This document shows positions 1 through 11,410 of a stretch of 64,000 nucleotides of DNA, in pieces (position 1 is the first letter of the stretch; each line of letters begins with the position of its first letter). The notes beneath the pieces were generated by a model, which saw only the letters and a list, made by a program, of their open reading frames with translations, ran no database searches and was not told the DNA's origin. The stretch spans positions 83,178,324 to 83,242,323 of the forward strand of contig CP136061.1 in assembly GCA_032622095.1 (NCBI GenBank), written 5' to 3'. The DNA comes from Siphonodentalium dalli (lineage: Eukaryota > Mollusca > Scaphopoda > Gadilida > Siphonodentaliidae). The position numbers and the translations under genes were made by a program.

Positions 1-516
1 TCAGTGTTTCTAGACAGTTATTAACAAGTGGGTGTCATCACTTATTAGTGTTACACACATTATACCCCCTTACCCCATTACTCTCGGGATCCAATTAATA
101 GTAGGGGGTGGAATAATAGTACAGCGGTGAAATTTCCTTTAAAATAAATAATAGTATGGGGGTGCAATAATAGTACAGGGGGAATTTTGGAAAATCAACA
201 CCAAGTATGGGTAAAAAATTGTTTCATATGTTCTCATACAGAGATCATTGGAGAAAATTTGAACCTAATAATAGTTCAAAGTATAAAATTAATTTTGAAC
301 TAATACCAAGTGTCACCCACATTTTTAGTCGAGTTTTTTTCCAAAACTCGACTTATAGTTTGATGAGGGGCGGCGGGCGGGCGGCCTGTTTTGCTTATAA
401 CTCAACCGTTTATTGACGGATTAAAATTTTGGAATATCTTGGACGAGTTCGAAAACCGGCCTGGTCCGATAAAATTTGATAGAGTTATGGCCCTTAATTA
501 GTCATTTTTCACGAAT
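1..516. other. AT-rich flank with a dispersed GGAATAATAGTACAG motif
   Basis: No gene is seen here. A short motif, GTGGAATAATAGTACAG, occurs with variants at about 108-125 and 160-180, and again near 1966-2060, so it is a dispersed low-copy repeat. From about 400 to 490 there is one degenerate copy of the repeat type containing GAGTTATGGCCCTT, which is tandem at 7010-7450. The only open frame (207-416) has no recognisable domain. Confidence 0.5.
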
Positions 517-802
517 TTTCAGCTCGGCCGCGGTGTACTTGCCATTTGACATGGTGTAGTTGCCGCGGTGTACTTTCATTAAACTTAAAAAAGACGATAC
601 AAACCAGAAATCTAACATTGGTGTACATGTCATTCGGCCGCGAGGGTAGATGTCGTTCGGCCGCAGTGAACTTGCCGTTCGGCCGCAGTGTACTTGCTGT
701 TCGGCCGCGGTGCTCAACTGCAGTTACAAACTCTGACACCGCGGCTGAACGGCAAATACACCGCGGTGTCAATGGACACTTGTTTTGTCCAGCGGGGTAC
801 GC
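517..802 (+). repeat. GC-rich 22-bp-unit foldback repeat, copy 1
   Basis: This GC-rich block contains degenerate 22-bp units of the form GCGGTGTACTTGCCGTTCGG. They are followed by the same motif inverted (about 740-772) and a terminal segment GGACACTTGTTTTGTCCAGC at about 775-794. The same start (ACCAGAAATCTAAC, near 603) and the same end occur in copy 3 at 15858-16091. The second copy, at 14385-14516, carries the terminal segment in opposite orientation. The short open frames on both strands here are products of the repeat, not genes. This is probably a non-autonomous mobile element or a mobile minisatellite. Confidence 0.7.
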
Positions 803-1469
803 TATGCTTGCGGTAAGGTTGTAACGGAATGCTTTTTCTAACGAAATATGCCGAAAACCCTGAGTATGTTGCTTTTGTTGTCCCAATTTACGAGTCAAAG
901 TGAATCCTTGTGGAGAAATCTGATAAGTGGCATAAAAGTCAGTGATTCCAACTTCTGTGGATTGCACATGTCATAAAGATAATGTTCAAAATGAGCTAAT
1001 AGTACAGACTACCGGTATACATAATACAGTTTGGGTATAACATTTTCTATTTCCCCACCACGTACCATTTTGTTTCATTTTCAATTTGTCCATATTTTGT
1101 TAACTATTAAGGGGGAGGTCAAGTGAACAATTTTGAATGGGGGTTTCCAACCAAATCCGGGAGCAAAAGTTACCGAATTAGACATAGTAATTCTGAGTGT
1201 GACTTGATTTGGTATTGGAAACAACAGGTATTTATCTGGGGGGCCCACTTGATAAGGCCACTGTTAATTAAATTTGTTTATCATCAATCGAGATTTCCAT
1301 ATAAGAAAGCGTAATGCGGTAATTATTATTCCAGGGGATCTACATGTAGTTTGTGTCAGAATCTATACTGTGGCTATGCCCATAGCCATCATACTCTGAC
1401 AGGAAACATTGAAAATAATAATGTAGGTGATATATTTATAAGTATAAAATACCTATTCCTTAAAAATGT
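803..1469. other. Intergenic, nothing recognised
   Basis: Short open frames such as 1123-1314 lack domains or splice support. No repeat or gene can be supported in this stretch. Confidence 0.4.
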
Positions 1470-1940
1470 ATTTATCCCCCACCAAATTGAAAATTTGCTG
1501 GGGATATACATGTAGTAATGGGTTCCGTTCGTCTGTCCATCCGTCCCAAATTTGTAAGAGTCATACCTTGAACAAATGTCAAAGGATTTCAAATATTTTT
1601 GGTATATGAGTTTACCTGACCATTACCTACATGTAGAATGAGTTTGCAAGCCAGTTCCAGCCGGATATTTTTACCTGTGTTATTGGACTTTGTTTATTAT
1701 TTTTGTCGAATTTACCAAATAGCAAATGGACGATGTCACAGGGCTCATTTCCACAAATGTCAACGAATTTCAAAGATTTTTGGTATATGAGTTCATTTGA
1801 CCAGTATCTAGAACGAGTTCGCAAACCAGGTCTGGTCAGATATTTTCAGCAGAGTAATTGGACTTTTTGTGTGCAAATGGATGACTTCACAGGGCTCATT
1901 TCCACAAATGTCAATGGATTTTAAAGATATTTGGTACTCT
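1470..1940. repeat. Degenerate 150-180-bp tandem repeat
   Basis: The landmark ACAAATGTCAA recurs near 1574, 1755 and 1908 in the same neighbourhood (GGCTCATTTCCACAAATGTC, then TTTTTGGTATATGAG, then a pyrimidine-rich TTGGACTTT). This gives three decayed units with spacings of about 181 and 153 bp. The first unit is preceded by TTCGTCTGTCCATCCGTCC, a typical head of this lophotrochozoan repeat type. Apparent open frames on both strands follow the repeat. Confidence 0.65.
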
Positions 1941-3937
1941 TGAGTGCCTAATAAAAGTACTGGGTGGAATAATAGTACAGGTTGGAAAATGTCGCGTAAC
2001 TGAATAATAGTACAGGGCGGAATAAAGGTACAGGTTGGAAATATTAGTACCATACATGTACATCCCAACAAAACGCACCATCTGACTGGTTTACTGATGC
2101 CATGTGACAGAAATAGTTTCGATGGATAGCCAGGTCTGTGAATCTACAGTGTGCTGATCACTGTCAACAATCAGAGTTCATTTATCTATGAATAACACAA
2201 TTTAAGATTGGTGAATTATTTCTTTTGGTTAATTTAATAAACGTACAGGACCAAATAAATGGATTATTTTTAGGAAATGAGGTCTTCAGAGGGTGAATTC
2301 GTTGATGATATTCCACCTTGGGGAATACCGTCACAGGCCTTAATATTCCCCACAACTCACAGCATTTACCGATGTCCCCAAATTATAGAAATGTCCCCAA
2401 ATCAAACAAATCAACTTTCTAACTTTTTTCAGGTTCACATATACATGTACATGTAGTTAGATTAAATTAAAATTTAATTGGAAATACCCATGATCAGTGC
2501 GTTGGTTAATTTCAGGCCCCATACATGTACATCTATAAAATGGCTTTGTTGATGTCAAATGATCCAATATTCCCCATATTCAATAAATTGTGACCTACAA
2601 AACTTGAAAATATAAGGAATGATATTGGAGCCATTGGGTTCACTTCTTTCACCTTTCATATGCTTCAGAACAACCAGACAACCCCTCATTTTAGGTTTAC
2701 TTTAAAAACAAATTATCCCTGGGGAAAACCCCGTATCCCCAATACTAGTCACAAGTGGGTACCCCCCCCCCCCCCCCCCCACGCAAACCCATCACCTTGG
2801 TCCCCCAAAATATCTCCATATTAGCCTAATCTAAAGGCCTGACTGTCATTAAATTCACCTTTTGGGGACCTCATTCTGCAAAGATCAGACATACCAAATA
2901 CAGACTTGGCTGTTCCAATATTATTTTCTTAACCACCACTTATCCAGGTGAAATAATATTCTATTGAATATGGGGGTATATTGATAATACTAGATAAATG
3001 GATCTCATACTAGTAGATGGAGATTCACATTTGTTCCAAGGGGCAGAGCTAAGAGATTTAACTCTCTATCCTGTTTGGTACTGGTATAATAATATTGATT
3101 TCTAGGCAGCCTGGGTTGGGGCAATGTTTGAGGCAATGGGGAGGGAGTGTAGAGGGGTGGAGATTTGACCCCCTACTTTGATCAAAATTTAAACAGTTGA
3201 AAATTTCATGCCTGGTATAACATTTGTTGTAGATATGATGTTCACATAAAAATAGGTTAGAATTGTTCTCAAAGTTTTATTTTATTTTCCAACATGTATG
3301 TTATACCAACAGTCAATATGTTCCTACTTCAAGTTAAACTGTTGGACCAAATTGGCCACAAATTTTAACTTTATGGGGTTAGAAACGTTTGAGAGAGAGC
3401 TTGAAGTACTGGTACCAGTTGTAAAATTCAACCTAAGAGAGATGTGCAAAATGATTTTTTTGAACTTATTTCTGTGGTATGGTTGTCTTCTTTAAAAGGT
3501 AAGAGGTTGGAGATTTGTCAGTGGTGTGCAATTAGAAATTTCAAGTTGAAGAGCCCTGCTCAACGGAGAACTTCCAGCTATGTCCATATTTAGAACTACT
3601 TGTCTTAAGTGATAATGTCACATACTGACTCTTGTAGTCTTCAGAGTCCCAGTCTTTTCAGTCTTTACAGTCTGGTGAGCGACCCACAGTCATTGGCTGT
3701 CTTGTTTAGCTCAACTTTACTTTGTAAAGTTTGAGCTATTGCCATGGCTTGGTATCCGTCTTCTGTGTGTGTGTGCGTGATTCGTCAACAATTTCCTTGG
3801 TAATAAAATATAATTGGTGGAAGCCCAGGTGTTGCAGAGCACTATTGAATTCTATTTCTATATTTCAGATAATGCATGCGGTAACAGTGAATAGGTTCGG
3901 TAGTATTTGCATGGTACTCTGAATCTCAATAGCTAAA
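1941..3937. other. Intergenic with simple repeats
   Basis: No gene was found. The stretch holds a second cluster of the GGAATAATAGTACAG motif (1966-2060), a 19-base poly-C run (2762-2780) and a 30-bp near-palindrome at 3708-3737 (AGCTCAACTTTAC and its complement). That palindrome resembles the edges of dispersed mollusc repeats. A possible splice acceptor (CTATATTTCAG, ending near 3868) precedes the transposase-like gene. Confidence 0.45.
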
Positions 3938-4147
3938 ATGATGTCAAACTCAATAAAAATATTTGTTTGCTCTCACTGTTCGTCGAGGAAATTCTCCTTC
4001 AACAAGTTAATTAGGCATTTGCAGTCGATGCATGAGCACCAGCCAAACTTTAATGTCACTTGCAACATTAATGGCTGTCCACGCACTTATCAATATTGTT
4101 CATCATTCAAGAAACATTTTCAAAGAAAGCATTCTGATGACATTTGA
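3938..4147 (+). CDS. N-terminal C2H2 zinc fingers of a transposase-like protein
   Basis: The 69 codons start ATGATGTC and encode two C2H2 fingers: C-x2-C-x12-H-x4-H (from CSHC) and C-x4-C-x12-H-x4-H (from CNINGC, ending FQRKH). The frame ends at TGA 4145-4147. The next frame (from 4141) opens exactly there and continues into an acidic linker. The fingers therefore look like the DNA-binding head of the element whose catalytic part is 4655-6502. The frame change sits in a T3 run at 4143-4145, so one lost T would explain it; a very short intron is the alternative. Confidence 0.6.
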   Translation: MMSNSIKIFVCSHCSSRKFSFNKLIRHLQSMHEHQPNFNVTCNINGCPRTYQYCSSFKKHFQRKHSDDI

Positions 4148-4670
4148 GCCATGCTTCAAATATCTTGGTTGGTGTTGGTCAGGAAGCCGGTGTTGGTCAG
4201 GAAGTGCAAGAGCCCCAAGATGAACCAAATACTAGTACAAATGTAACTCTTGGTGAAAACGACGCTCCTTCTGTTGATGGTGATGATGATGATGTTTCTG
4301 GTGTGGATGAGCCTATTACGTTTCATCAGCTTTCTCAATCAATGAGAAATCAAATCGTTCTTTTCATTCTGAAGTTGAGGGAAAAGCACATTCTACCTAG
4401 GACAGTGCAGGAATCTGTGGCCAATGAATGTGTTTTTCTAAGCGACAGTTTCATTGATAACTTCAAGGCCTTCATTGAAACTCATCTTATTGATAATGGA
4501 TACAGTTTTGATGATGACCCTCAACTTGAGCACATTTTTGAGAGCAGAAATAATATGGGAGATTGTCTGGCTGAGTTGAAATCAGACTACAAGTTGAGAA
4601 AATTTTGTGCAGAGCATTTAAACCTTATTGAACCAGAAGAGGTGTTCCTAGGCCATGAAACCGGAAAAAA
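4141..4670 (+). CDS. Linker segment of the same transposase-like protein (second frame)
   Basis: This segment stays open to 4728 in frame 1. It is rich in acidic residues (a DDDD run) and then becomes helical (from about IVLFILKLREK) up to LNLIEPEEVFLGHE. It has no good start codon of its own and looks like the middle of a longer protein. At the A6 run 4665-4670 the reading must move to the frame of 4655-6502, where the family-like phrase YYVPIGETLAAVLQHE follows. One extra A in the run would cause this. The two frame changes compensate each other. Confidence 0.55.
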
Positions 4671-6502
4671 CAGATGTTGCTTATTATGTACCTATTGGGG
4701 AAACACTGGCAGCAGTTTTGCAACATGAGACATTAGGGAAGCATATTTTTCATAATTTGTCATCTAAGGAAACTGATGAAGCTAGTGAAAAATTGTGTTT
4801 ATACAGTGATGGAGATATATTCAGAAGGAGTGAAAACTATCAGTCAAAGACCCTACAAATATTCATGTACAGTGATGAATTTGAAGTTGTAAATCCATTG
4901 GGGTCGAAAAAAACTAAGCATAAGCTTTGTGCATTTTATTTCACCATTGGGAATGTTTCGTCAAAATATCGATCACAATTGAGGCATGTCTATCTGGCGC
5001 TACTTGTGAAGAACCAACTTGTGAAAAAGTATGACTATTCCAAGATTTTGAAACCGCTCATTGATGATTTACAGAAGCTTTATGCTGAGGGAATAACTGT
5101 TTCAATAGAGGAGAGATCCCACCAGATATATGCAGTTTTAGCAGCAGTATCTTCAGATAATCTCTCTGCACATGCCATGGCTGGTTTCTCTGGCTCTTTT
5201 AACGCTGGTCGCATTTGTCGTTTTTGCATGTGCATATATGATGACATAGGGAAAACATCACATGAAGGTGCTTGTATCATAAGAAATGAAGTGGAACATA
5301 AGAAACATTTGGATTCTCTTGAGGTTGATGTAAAAAATGCTAAAATCTATGGCGTTCGAGGGAAAAGTCCATTTTTGTCCTTACCATATTTTTGTGTAAC
5401 TCAATGCTTCCCACCAGATATCATGCACGACATACTGGAAGGAGTGTGGCCTTTGCTTCTGAAATTGCTACTTATAAGTTTACACTCAGACAATATAATC
5501 AGTCTCACCCAATTTAATAATGCCTTAGAAGAGTTTAAATTTGGCAGAAATGACAAAAAGAGTAAACCTGTTACTATAAACCATAAAATTCTCAGAGATG
5601 GACAGATTGCTGGCAAAGCTTCAGAAAAATGGGTGCTCATTAGGATGTTTGGTCTTATTGTGGGAGATTTTGTGCCAAGCGACTATCTTCCATGGAGTTT
5701 ATATTCACAATTGCGAGACATTATGGACATGATTTTTGCTCCAGTTATAAAGCGGGAATGGTCGCCATATCTACAAATATTAATTTCGAATTTCATGACG
5801 AGTTTTGAAGCTATATATCCAGGAAAAATGACACCAAAATGTCACTATATGATTCATTATCATAGACTCATGACAGAGAATGGACCATTGAAACATCTCT
5901 GGTGCATGCGCTTTGAAGCCAGACACCAATATTTTAAACAGCTTTCTGGTGTTGTTAAAAATTTCAAAAATATTGCCTTCACGTGTGCCTCACGTTTTCA
6001 GTTGCGTCACTGTTGGGAGCTAGGAACTTCAGATGTTTTATCACAACCACTTTCAACATCTAAAGTTAAAGAATTGAAATTCTGCAATCTTACACAAGTA
6101 TTTCAAGACTTAATTCAAAACTATTATGGACTTGCATCGAGAGATGTTGAATTGGATGAAAATATATGGAAAGTGTCTTATCTTCACTGTGACAGTGGAT
6201 CATATTCAACAAATGGTGTCCTAGTAATTGATATGGTGCACGAAGAAGAGATACCGGTTTTCTTTCAAATCTTGCAGATAGTGAGATTCAGAGGAGACTT
6301 TGTCCTGTTTGGGAAACTACTCAAGAGTTGTGCTCTGAATTCACATTATACAGCATATGAAGTTCAGGACACCCATGAAACAGTTATTATCAGACCCGGT
6401 GAAGAAGCAGATCCGCATGCTTTGGACCTATATGAGAAAGATGATGGAAAGATGTATGTGGTACTCCACCATTCTGTTGTCCCAACTCCTGACTGCTGTT
6501 AA
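4655..6502 (+). CDS. CACTA/Tnp2-like transposase core, mobile-element protein
   Basis: The 615-codon frame is the best-preserved part of a class II transposon gene. The order of motifs resembles the RNase-H-like core of CACTA (Tnp2, Transposase_21) proteins. A first acidic residue sits in MYSDEF (residues 71-76) before NPLG, a cysteine cluster CRFCMC at about 188-193, a second acid in PPDIMHDILEGV (253-264), and a conserved MRFEARHQYF (418-427) where Tnp2 proteins have their FE motif. Many animal genomes carry such elements fused to C2H2 fingers, as here. The expected role is binding element ends and cutting DNA in the nucleus. The start at 4655 is only where the frame opens; the real start is probably 3938. 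It is followed by TAA and an AATAAA at 6771. Assignment to CACTA is by motif order; a related cut-and-paste family is possible. Confidence 0.6.
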   Translation: MKPEKTDVAYYVPIGETLAAVLQHETLGKHIFHNLSSKETDEASEKLCLYSDGDIFRRSENYQSKTLQIFMYSDEFEVVNPLGSKKTKHKLCAFYFTIGNVSSKYRSQLRHVYLALLVKNQLVKKYDYSKILKPLIDDLQKLYAEGITVSIEERSHQIYAVLAAVSSDNLSAHAMAGFSGSFNAGRICRFCMCIYDDIGKTSHEGACIIRNEVEHKKHLDSLEVDVKNAKIYGVRGKSPFLSLPYFCVTQCFPPDIMHDILEGVWPLLLKLLLISLHSDNIISLTQFNNALEEFKFGRNDKKSKPVTINHKILRDGQIAGKASEKWVLIRMFGLIVGDFVPSDYLPWSLYSQLRDIMDMIFAPVIKREWSPYLQILISNFMTSFEAIYPGKMTPKCHYMIHYHRLMTENGPLKHLWCMRFEARHQYFKQLSGVVKNFKNIAFTCASRFQLRHCWELGTSDVLSQPLSTSKVKELKFCNLTQVFQDLIQNYYGLASRDVELDENIWKVSYLHCDSGSYSTNGVLVIDMVHEEEIPVFFQILQIVRFRGDFVLFGKLLKSCALNSHYTAYEVQDTHETVIIRPGEEADPHALDLYEKDDGKMYVVLHHSVVPTPDCC

Positions 6503-7009
6503 AATGATCTGTGAAATAGTGTATATGTAAGTAATGCACAGTGATATCACCGACTTAAAATGTCCCATGGCAAACTTATGCTGTGCCATGGAATTATACT
6601 TCATTTAAAAAGAAGGGCGTATACTATTTATCACCTGCCCGCATGTGCTTTCGTCCATCTAGCTGCCCATTCGCTCTCCTGAGATGGTTTGGTGTGGCTT
6701 TATTTGTGGACAGGTAGCATTTGTGTGTCTTTTTTTACTTGTGTGGCTAGCTACATACACTAACTTAGACAATAAAAACAAATCGAGAATTTAAAAAAAG
6801 GTTTGTTGAGGCTCTGAATCGTCTGCCAGAAGCCAAAAATAATGTGTCCATCAGCTGTCCAAATTGGACAACCCAATTGGACAAAACATGTCCACCATTT
6901 CAGTCGAAGCATTTTTAGTAGGGTTTTGTGTGGTTTTATTATGTTTACCCATACCATAGTATGGTATCCATAGTGTTGTTGTCCGGATTGACCACTCGTT
7001 GTTAGTCCG
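6503..7009. other. 3' flank of the transposase-like gene
   Basis: A polyadenylation-type AATAAA lies at 6771-6776. No terminal inverted repeat of the element could be fixed here by eye. Open frames are short and featureless. Confidence 0.4.
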
Positions 7010-7455
7010 TCTGTCTGTAGACATTTATTTTACGCATGGTGCGATAACTGAAATATGTTTTATCTGATCGGAACTTTGTATATGAATTACTCAGCACAAA
7101 ATACAGATCCGAGTTTTGTTTTTACAGAGTTATGGCCCTTATTCGACTTAGAATTCATGCATGCTGACATAACTCAAAAACTTTTCATCTGATCGGAACC
7201 AAATTTAGTATGCGAGTTTCTCAGCCCAAAATACAGATTGAGTTCTAATATGGGTTTGATCCGATATTTTTTAATGGAGTTATGGCCGTTTGACATAGAA
7301 TTCATGCATGCTTCTATAAATCAACCATTTTTCAACTGATAGGAACCAAATTTGGTATGTGACTTTCTCAACTCAAAATACAGATCGAGCTGGAATATGG
7401 GTTAGATCCGATATTTGATACCAGAGTTATGGCCCTTTTTCAACTAAGATTTATC
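7010..7455. repeat. About 148-bp tandem repeat (GAGTTATGGCCC type)
   Basis: The landmark GAGTTATGGCC occurs at 7127, 7277 and 7424, giving periods of 150 and 147 bp. Each unit also has a GGAACCAAATTTGGTATG-like segment and AAAATACAGAT. The array begins after GTCCGTCTGTCTGTAG. Related copies lie at about 400-490 and 13990-14380, where a GC-rich 22-bp-unit element follows. The layout (short tandem core with flanks) recalls the bivalve pearl/non-autonomous Helitron-like elements, but no Helitron ends were seen. Confidence 0.7.
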
Positions 7456-8331
7456 CAGATTATAACCCAAGTAACTTACAATTAATGAATACCTGCTTCT
7501 CTGTGAGAGAGATAAAAGACAAATGGTTTATTGCTTTGAGAGTTATTTATAGCCCTCATACATTAGCTCTATGTATAAGAGACACAGATTAGTAAATTGT
7601 TGGATAAATTGATTTAGCTATCCTTTGAACAACAACTTAGCCATGTGAATTTATTTAACTAGACCAATGGAGCTCTATAAGTCCTTGGATGATGGGACTA
7701 CATTGGATCAAACAGGGCAGAGATAGGTGATTTAACCCCTTTTACCCATCCCATGTCTTTTAACCTTTTCCATTAATTAAATAACTATTATTTTCTCACA
7801 TGGCAATTTGCAACAACATGAATAGAACTGCTTATACTATGATAGTGCTGTCAGGCTCTACATTTTAGATGTTATATTAACCCTTCTATTTTGACTCGTA
7901 CATTCCAATAATTTGTGTTATTACTGGTTATTATGTAAATTTGTCTATACTACTTTATATAATAACAGTATACTATATAATTCAAAATTAGAAGATTATG
8001 ATTCCGATCATAACAATTTACAATCGCCAAGGGGTGGGTTAAACATCTGCCGATTGTCATCGGCCTCTACTAGCCTAAAGAGTCGAGACGCAGCCAGCTT
8101 TGGATAAAAGGCTCACAAATCAATTTAAAAAACCACACAAAATACACAAATTCATTCGTTCAACTATCTACATGTATTTGCGAGAACAACACCTAATTAT
8201 AAAAGCCACACAGAACAGACAGTTTACAAAAGCACACAACTAACTGTTTGCAAGAACAAAAATAAAAGCCACACAAGTAATTTTTTACAGACTAAAACTT
8301 TTTTAGCCCCACGACTACCATTTCATATGTC
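7456..8331. other. Intergenic, nothing recognised
   Basis: AT-rich sequence without a supported gene. The open frame 7913-8107 has no domain. Confidence 0.4.
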
Positions 8332-8972
8332 TGATGTCTGTGTCATAACTTGGAACAGTAGTGTTCAGATCTCAATGTAATTGGTATGGATGTTCACTAT
8401 GAGGACATTCAATAAAGGGTTCAACGATTTTGTTCAGATTTTCCATCGAGTTTCACAGGAGCAAATAATTGCTTTCTTCATCCAATGACAAAATGACTTC
8501 AATTTAACTTAATGTAGTTTGAATTTTCAAAGTGAAAATCTTTCAAATTTTTACTTCATATTAATAACTTAATCAGTTAGCCAATTATATTATATTAATT
8601 GATTTGAAGATCATATCTTTAAAATTGTTTTTGGGTGGTTTACTTTTGTCATTGAAATCGCAAGAGCAAATAGTTGCTCTCGCACCATTCCACTGGTGTA
8701 AAGAACTGGCTTTTTATCCATCCCATGTCTGTCCAGGTCACAACTTACAGTAGTGCTCAGATCTCAATGAAATTTTGTATGAAGTGTCACTACTATAGAT
8801 GAGGACATTCCACAGCAAGTTCCATTCTGGGTTATTCATTATTTATCTTGAAATGTTGGCTTCTTGGTCTGCCCGATGTCTGTTCAGGTCATACATGTAA
8901 TGTACAGATTTCAATGAAATTTTGTATAGATGTTTAGCATTTATATGAGGACATTCAATTGCCTGTTCATTC
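8332..8972. repeat. Three dispersed copies of a 90-100-bp repeat
   Basis: A shared block runs from GATGTCTG through CAGATCTCAATGAAATTTTG to ATGAGGACATTC and ends GTTC. It is found at about 8332-8420, 8723-8823 and 8876-8972. Spacing is irregular (about 390 and 153 bp), so this is a decayed tandem array or repeated insertions. Confidence 0.6.
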
Positions 8973-9119
8973 AGTGTGTTTAGGTTTTTTCAACTTTACA
9001 CTCAAGTACTGTAAATCAAGCACAATCAATTGCAATCTTCGAATTCTTCTCATTAATTGTAATTGCTGCATGCCTTGTGGAAAGTTAGATTAATATAGAA
9101 TGTCATGGCGCTTGCGCAC

Positions 9120-9442
9120 TAGGGCTGCCACGATTCATCGCTATTCTGATGTATCACAAGTTCATGATGCAATGCATCGTATTGAGATGCATTTTGGTCG
9201 TTTCTGTTAGATTTGGTATTTGTATTATACCGGTACCTCTGTCTTCAATACCGTATGAATATGCTGAGGTGCACTTATCAATGAGATTATACATGTATAC
9301 TAATATGATTAAGCGGTTTATCTAGTTTTAACAGCTGTTACATGTAGCTGCCAAAAAATTGATTTACGATGCGCATTGTATATCGTGATATCAAAATCAC
9401 TATTTGCATCTCATCATGAAGGTCTGGATCGTTGCAGCCCTA
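9120..9442. mobile_element. hAT-type MITE with 8-bp target duplication
   Basis: The element begins TAGGGCTGCCACGATTC and ends in the complement of TAGGGCTGCAACGATCC, giving about 16-bp terminal inverted repeats of the type seen in hAT elements. The 8 bases before it (TTGCGCAC, 9112-9119) and after it (TTGTGCAT, 9443-9450) match at 6 of 8, and both differences are C-to-T. An 8-bp duplication is the hAT signature. At 323 bp with no coding capacity it is non-autonomous. Confidence 0.85.
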
Positions 9443-9992
9443 TTGTGCATATTCGCACATGTATTACATTTACATGTAATTGGTTTCATATTAAAAACAT
9501 GCCTTCGCTCTTGCCACTGTGAATTCCAAATCATTGAAAGATGGATTATCTCTTCCCATAACAAGACTGTTGGTGTTAATATACATGTATAGTTGCCTAA
9601 ATTTCGCAAATTGATTGTATCTACCGGTACATGTATTTTGTATCCGAAAATTTGAACTAAAATTAATATTGATAGAAGCATTTCTTGACAGGGATATTTG
9701 ATTTATATTTATAATACTAATAATATTACGAATTAACATTTAAATTTTTTTATATGATATTGCTACTAGTAACTGCAGCATGAACAATGAGTACTTATAC
9801 ACCCCAGTAGAATTTGATCATATAAATCTCTGTTGAAAACTCATTCATACATAAATATGATATTTTATTCTGGAAAGGTTATTTTAGCAACTACTACTAG
9901 TAATGATGTCTAAGGATGTCAACACGATTAATTGCGAGAGTATTGTTTACAAAAGTTGATCAGGATGATAAAAATGTTCCGTTGAATTTCAG

Positions 9993-10581
9993 AAAACGAG
10001 ATTGATGGAGAGACACTTATAAACCTAACCGAGAGAATGATGGAACGACTGTGTAGGACGATGAAGCAGCAGGTGAAGCTGCAGATGGAAATTGAAAAAT
10101 TAAAGAAAAGACGATCATCCTACACAGCACTGCCACAAACTGCAACTACTACTATACCGACGGAATCTGAACAAACTGCTACATCTACTGAAACAACAAC
10201 AACTGCTACATCTACTGAAACAACAACAACTGCTACATCTACTAGTACCGAAACAACTACTGAGACAACTGCTACTACGAAACCAACCATCACATCAAGA
10301 TTTCCAACACCAACGTTGTGTTTCGATGTACCGATATTGTCACCTACATCCTCCCAAGCTTCACCAACATCCACTCCAGAAACATCAACTCTGGCATTAA
10401 GATTTTCGGAGCCCACACCATCAGCTGCCACTACTATTGATAATACTACCGGTATCCCATCACCTTCAGATTCTATGACTTCTAGTCCACTACTATCAAG
10501 ATCTTCCACACCAGTAGTAGTATACTCTACAGCTGCTACTATCGCATCAGCATCTGAAGCAGAGCAAGCTGGGCCATCAAG
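9993..10581 (+). CDS. SAMD3-like gene, exon with SAM-domain C-terminal half
   Basis: An acceptor (TTGAATTTCAG, ending 9992) opens a frame reading NEIDGETLINLTERMMERL. This is the typical second half of a SAM domain as found in invertebrate and fish SAMD3-like proteins. After a basic helical stretch (KLQMEIEKLKKRR) come about 150 residues of Thr/Ser-rich low complexity. The donor is AAG|GTATTA at 10582. The exon ends with two bases of a codon, and exon 12217-12402 supplies the third. SAM domains mediate protein-protein contacts; the cellular role of this family is not known. The first half of the SAM domain must lie in an upstream exon that I could not find. Reading through the donor would end at TAA 10588. 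Confidence 0.6.
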
Positions 10582-10887
10582 GTATTAAAGTTTACATATT
10601 TTCAAGTTTTCTAAAGGATTTTTGTTGACAGGGGTGGACAAGTTTATTTTGCCCCGACCTCTGAATGAGGTCTGTCATTGTTTCTTCTACATTAGTATGG
10701 TGGAGCTAGGCTCTTTAAATTTCATTATTTCTCCCAGCACACCGGAATTGTCGCCATATATTAAAGTTATGTGAAACACTCCGGCAGGGTGACCAAATGG
10801 AAATTGATGATTATCTTGCTCAAAGTAGTTACTTTACGAATATTAATCCATATTTACAACACAATCATTCTTATATACCTGTATTAA

Positions 10888-11406
10888 AGATGGATTATCT
10901 CTTTAAATAACAAATTTTAAATAGTTGCGTGGGTATACAATAATAGATATGAACTGAAGACCTATGTCTGAAAAGCTTCTATCTATTAATATTGATTTTA
11001 TTTCGAATATTAAATCAGGCCCATTTATGTTACTATTTTTAGAACCGATCATTCGGATGAGACCGTATTGCGATATACAGCACTGGGCTGTTCATATGGC
11101 TACGCAACGAATGTCAAATGTCACAGATTGGTTGTTTGTACTGTTTTGTTCCACAGATATAAGCGATAATGAGTATAATTGACGTGTATTTGTGACAAAA
11201 TTGCACAATATAATTTCTGGTCTCTGTTAACAGTAACCAATATTGTTCGTTAGCTGAACAAACACACGTTTTTAGACCAGAAAATATTCTAAATAAAATT
11301 AATATTAATCGATAGAAGCATTTCCGGACAGGAGTCTTCGATTCCGATCTAATATTTTATACCCCGGTAACTATATAATACATGTTTACAAAGAGATAAT
11401 CCACCT
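10888..11406. mobile_element. TTAA-flanked MITE family 1, full copy
   Basis: The element begins AGATGGATTATCTCTTTAAA and ends AAAGAGATAATCCACCT, with TTAA on both sides (10884-10887, 11407-11410). Length is 519 bp. A TTAA target fits piggyBac or Kolobok transposition. The interior holds an imperfect palindrome (TCTGGTCTC ... AGACCAGA). It lies in the intron of the SAMD3-like gene. Other copies are at 23214, 27026, 31131, 35468, 36095, 36989 and 57915. Confidence 0.85.
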
Positions 11407-11410
11407 TTAA

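Noticed and set aside
7010-7455. Helitron call for the GAGTTATGGCCC tandem element
   Set aside because: No 5' TC end, 3' CTRR hairpin or AT insertion site could be identified, so only a similarity in layout is noted.
10120-10509. 129-codon Val-rich minus-strand frame
   Set aside because: It is the antisense shadow of the Thr/Ser-rich SAMD3-like exon.
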